Assembly: GCF_001858325.1 (NCBI RefSeq)
Contig: NZ_MBPP01000009.1
Location: 1-64,000, forward strand
Direction: 5' to 3'
From: Marinobacter sp. AC-23
GTDB lineage: Bacteria > Pseudomonadota > Gammaproteobacteria > Pseudomonadales > Oleiphilaceae
Length of the DNA stretch: 64,000 nt
Each line of letters opens with the position of its first letter. The first letter of the stretch is position 1. Position numbers and translations under genes: made by a program. Shown here in pieces: positions 63,136 to 64,000 of the stretch. The notes beneath the pieces are model-generated. The model made no database searches, was not told where the DNA came from, and was given only the letters and a program-made list of their open reading frames with translations.

Positions 63136-64000
63136 TCAAGCGCTAGTTTCAAGTTCTTTCAGTGTGGGATAGTCGGTATAACCGTGCTCATCGCCGCCGT
63201 AGAAAGTGCTGTCATCCCATTCGTTGAGAGGCGCATTCTCACGGAAGCGCTCCGGCAGATCCGGATTTGCAATAAACGGACGGCCGAAGGTAACCAGATC
63301 GCAGCGACCTTCATTGATGCGCGTGCGGGCTTCTTCGGCGGTGTAAGCGCCGTTAGCGATGTAGGTGCCTTTATAAACAGCCCGGATCGCGTCGATAATT
63401 TCTTCCGGGCGACCGTTGGCGTGGTTACCCTGGAACGAGTCTTCTACTACCTCGAGATAAGCGATGCCCAAGTCGTTCAGCTGTTTGGCGAAGGCGCTGA
63501 AGGTTTCCAGCGGGTTATCATCGTGCATTCCGTTAAAGCTGCCGGTCGGGCCAACACGAACACCCACTTTGTCTTTGCCCCACACATCTATGACAGCCTG
63601 AATGACCATCAGCGGCAGGCGCAGACGGTTTTCCAGGGAGCCGCCGTATTCGTCGGTGCGATGGTTACTGCCGCTTTTGAGGAACTGGTCCAGCAGATAG
63701 CCATTGGCGGCATGCACCTCAACACCGTCAAACCCGGCTTCCTTCGCGTTCAGTGCGCCCTGGCGATACTGCTCAACAATATCGGCCATCTCGTCGGATT
63801 TCAGAGCTCTGGGCTCAGGCACATCCACCATGCCGGAGTCTGCGCTGATAAAGGTTTTGGCACCTTCCGGCTTGATAGCTGAGGGGGCGACTGGCTGGTT
63901 GCAGCCCGGCTGTAACTCCGGGTGTGAGATGCGGCCCACATGCCATAGTTGCATGTGGATGCGGCCACCAGCCGTGTGAACGGCGTCGGTAACCTTTTTC
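63136..64000 (-). CDS. old yellow enzyme family NADH:flavin oxidoreductase, 5' end outside the window
   Basis: The frame is open to the right edge, giving about 287 residues of a family that is normally about 360. Visible FMN and active-site landmarks are GGRIHMQLWHVGRISHPEL, GFDGVEVHAANGYLLDQFL, RTDEYGGSLENRLRL and VTFGRPFIANPDLPERF. These enzymes reduce activated alkenes, nitro-compounds or N-ethylmaleimide with NAD(P)H; the NemA-like layout fits. The N-terminal FMN-binding strand is missing from the window. The adjacent SDR suggests a shared role with electrophiles (inference). Confidence 0.92.
   Translation of the reverse strand, partial: KKVTDAVHTAGGRIHMQLWHVGRISHPELQPGCNQPVAPSAIKPEGAKTFISADSGMVDVPEPRALKSDEMADIVEQYRQGALNAKEAGFDGVEVHAANGYLLDQFLKSGSNHRTDEYGGSLENRLRLPLMVIQAVIDVWGKDKVGVRVGPTGSFNGMHDDNPLETFSAFAKQLNDLGIAYLEVVEDSFQGNHANGRPEEIIDAIRAVYKGTYIANGAYTAEEARTRINEGRCDLVTFGRPFIANPDLPERFRENAPLNEWDDSTFYGGDEHGYTDYPTLKELETSA

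Overview
The window looks like chromosomal DNA of a marine gammaproteobacterium, most probably Marinobacter or a close relative. I infer this from moderately GC-rich coding sequence, PomAB-type flagellar stator genes, several sodium-coupled transporters, a DUF294/DEDDh-exonuclease pair, and cobalamin genes of pseudomonad/Marinobacter type. I saw no tRNA, rRNA, CRISPR array, prophage or insertion sequence.

Layout. 0-8 kb: end of metQ, a 1-Cys peroxiredoxin, an AGCS sodium/amino-acid symporter, a CBS protein, S-formylglutathione hydrolase, a degenerate HD-GYP protein, a membrane GGDEF protein and a MATE exporter. 8-17.6 kb: EamA and NSS transporters, a methionine-rich secreted protein, a two-component system, a periplasmic MsrA-MsrB protein, a DEDDh exonuclease and a cNMP/CBS/DUF294 protein. 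17.8-31.2 kb: corrinoid salvage and uptake (cobU, cobC, cobT, cbiB, cobD, then a cobalamin riboswitch followed by btuB-btuF-btuC-btuD-cbiA-cobO-cobQ/bluB). 31.2-42.7 kb, all on the minus strand: arginine deiminase genes arcD-arcA-arcB-arcC running directly into a complete N-type ATPase operon atpDCQRBEFAG. 42.9-51.3 kb: Tag-like glycosylase, acylphosphatase, cobS, a PAS-GAF-GGDEF protein, a persulfide-dioxygenase-like hydrolase, and gdhA with an unusual KaiC-like/PPDK_N protein. 51.6-60.0 kb: a five-gene RND plus AttEFGH-like ABC export operon. 60.0-64.0 kb: pomA-pomB, a DUF1232 protein, an SDR, and the 3' part of an old-yellow-enzyme gene.

Genes working together. The riboswitch operon imports corrinoids (BtuBFCD) and, with the cobUCT/cbiB/cobD block and the distant cobS, amidates, adenylates and attaches the lower ligand. 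No corrin-ring-forming enzyme is present here, so within the window this is a salvage and remodelling set. The arc-atp cluster joins a substrate-level ATP source (carbamate kinase) to a rotary ATPase thought to act as an ion pump, with gaps of 34 bp or less.

Data quality. Fourteen otherwise intact genes are broken by 16 single-base losses, mostly in short G/C runs. Restoring one base at each site gives normal family lengths and motifs, and usually a stop that abuts or overlaps the next gene. I read these as sequencing or assembly errors rather than pseudogenes, and give corrected gene spans.
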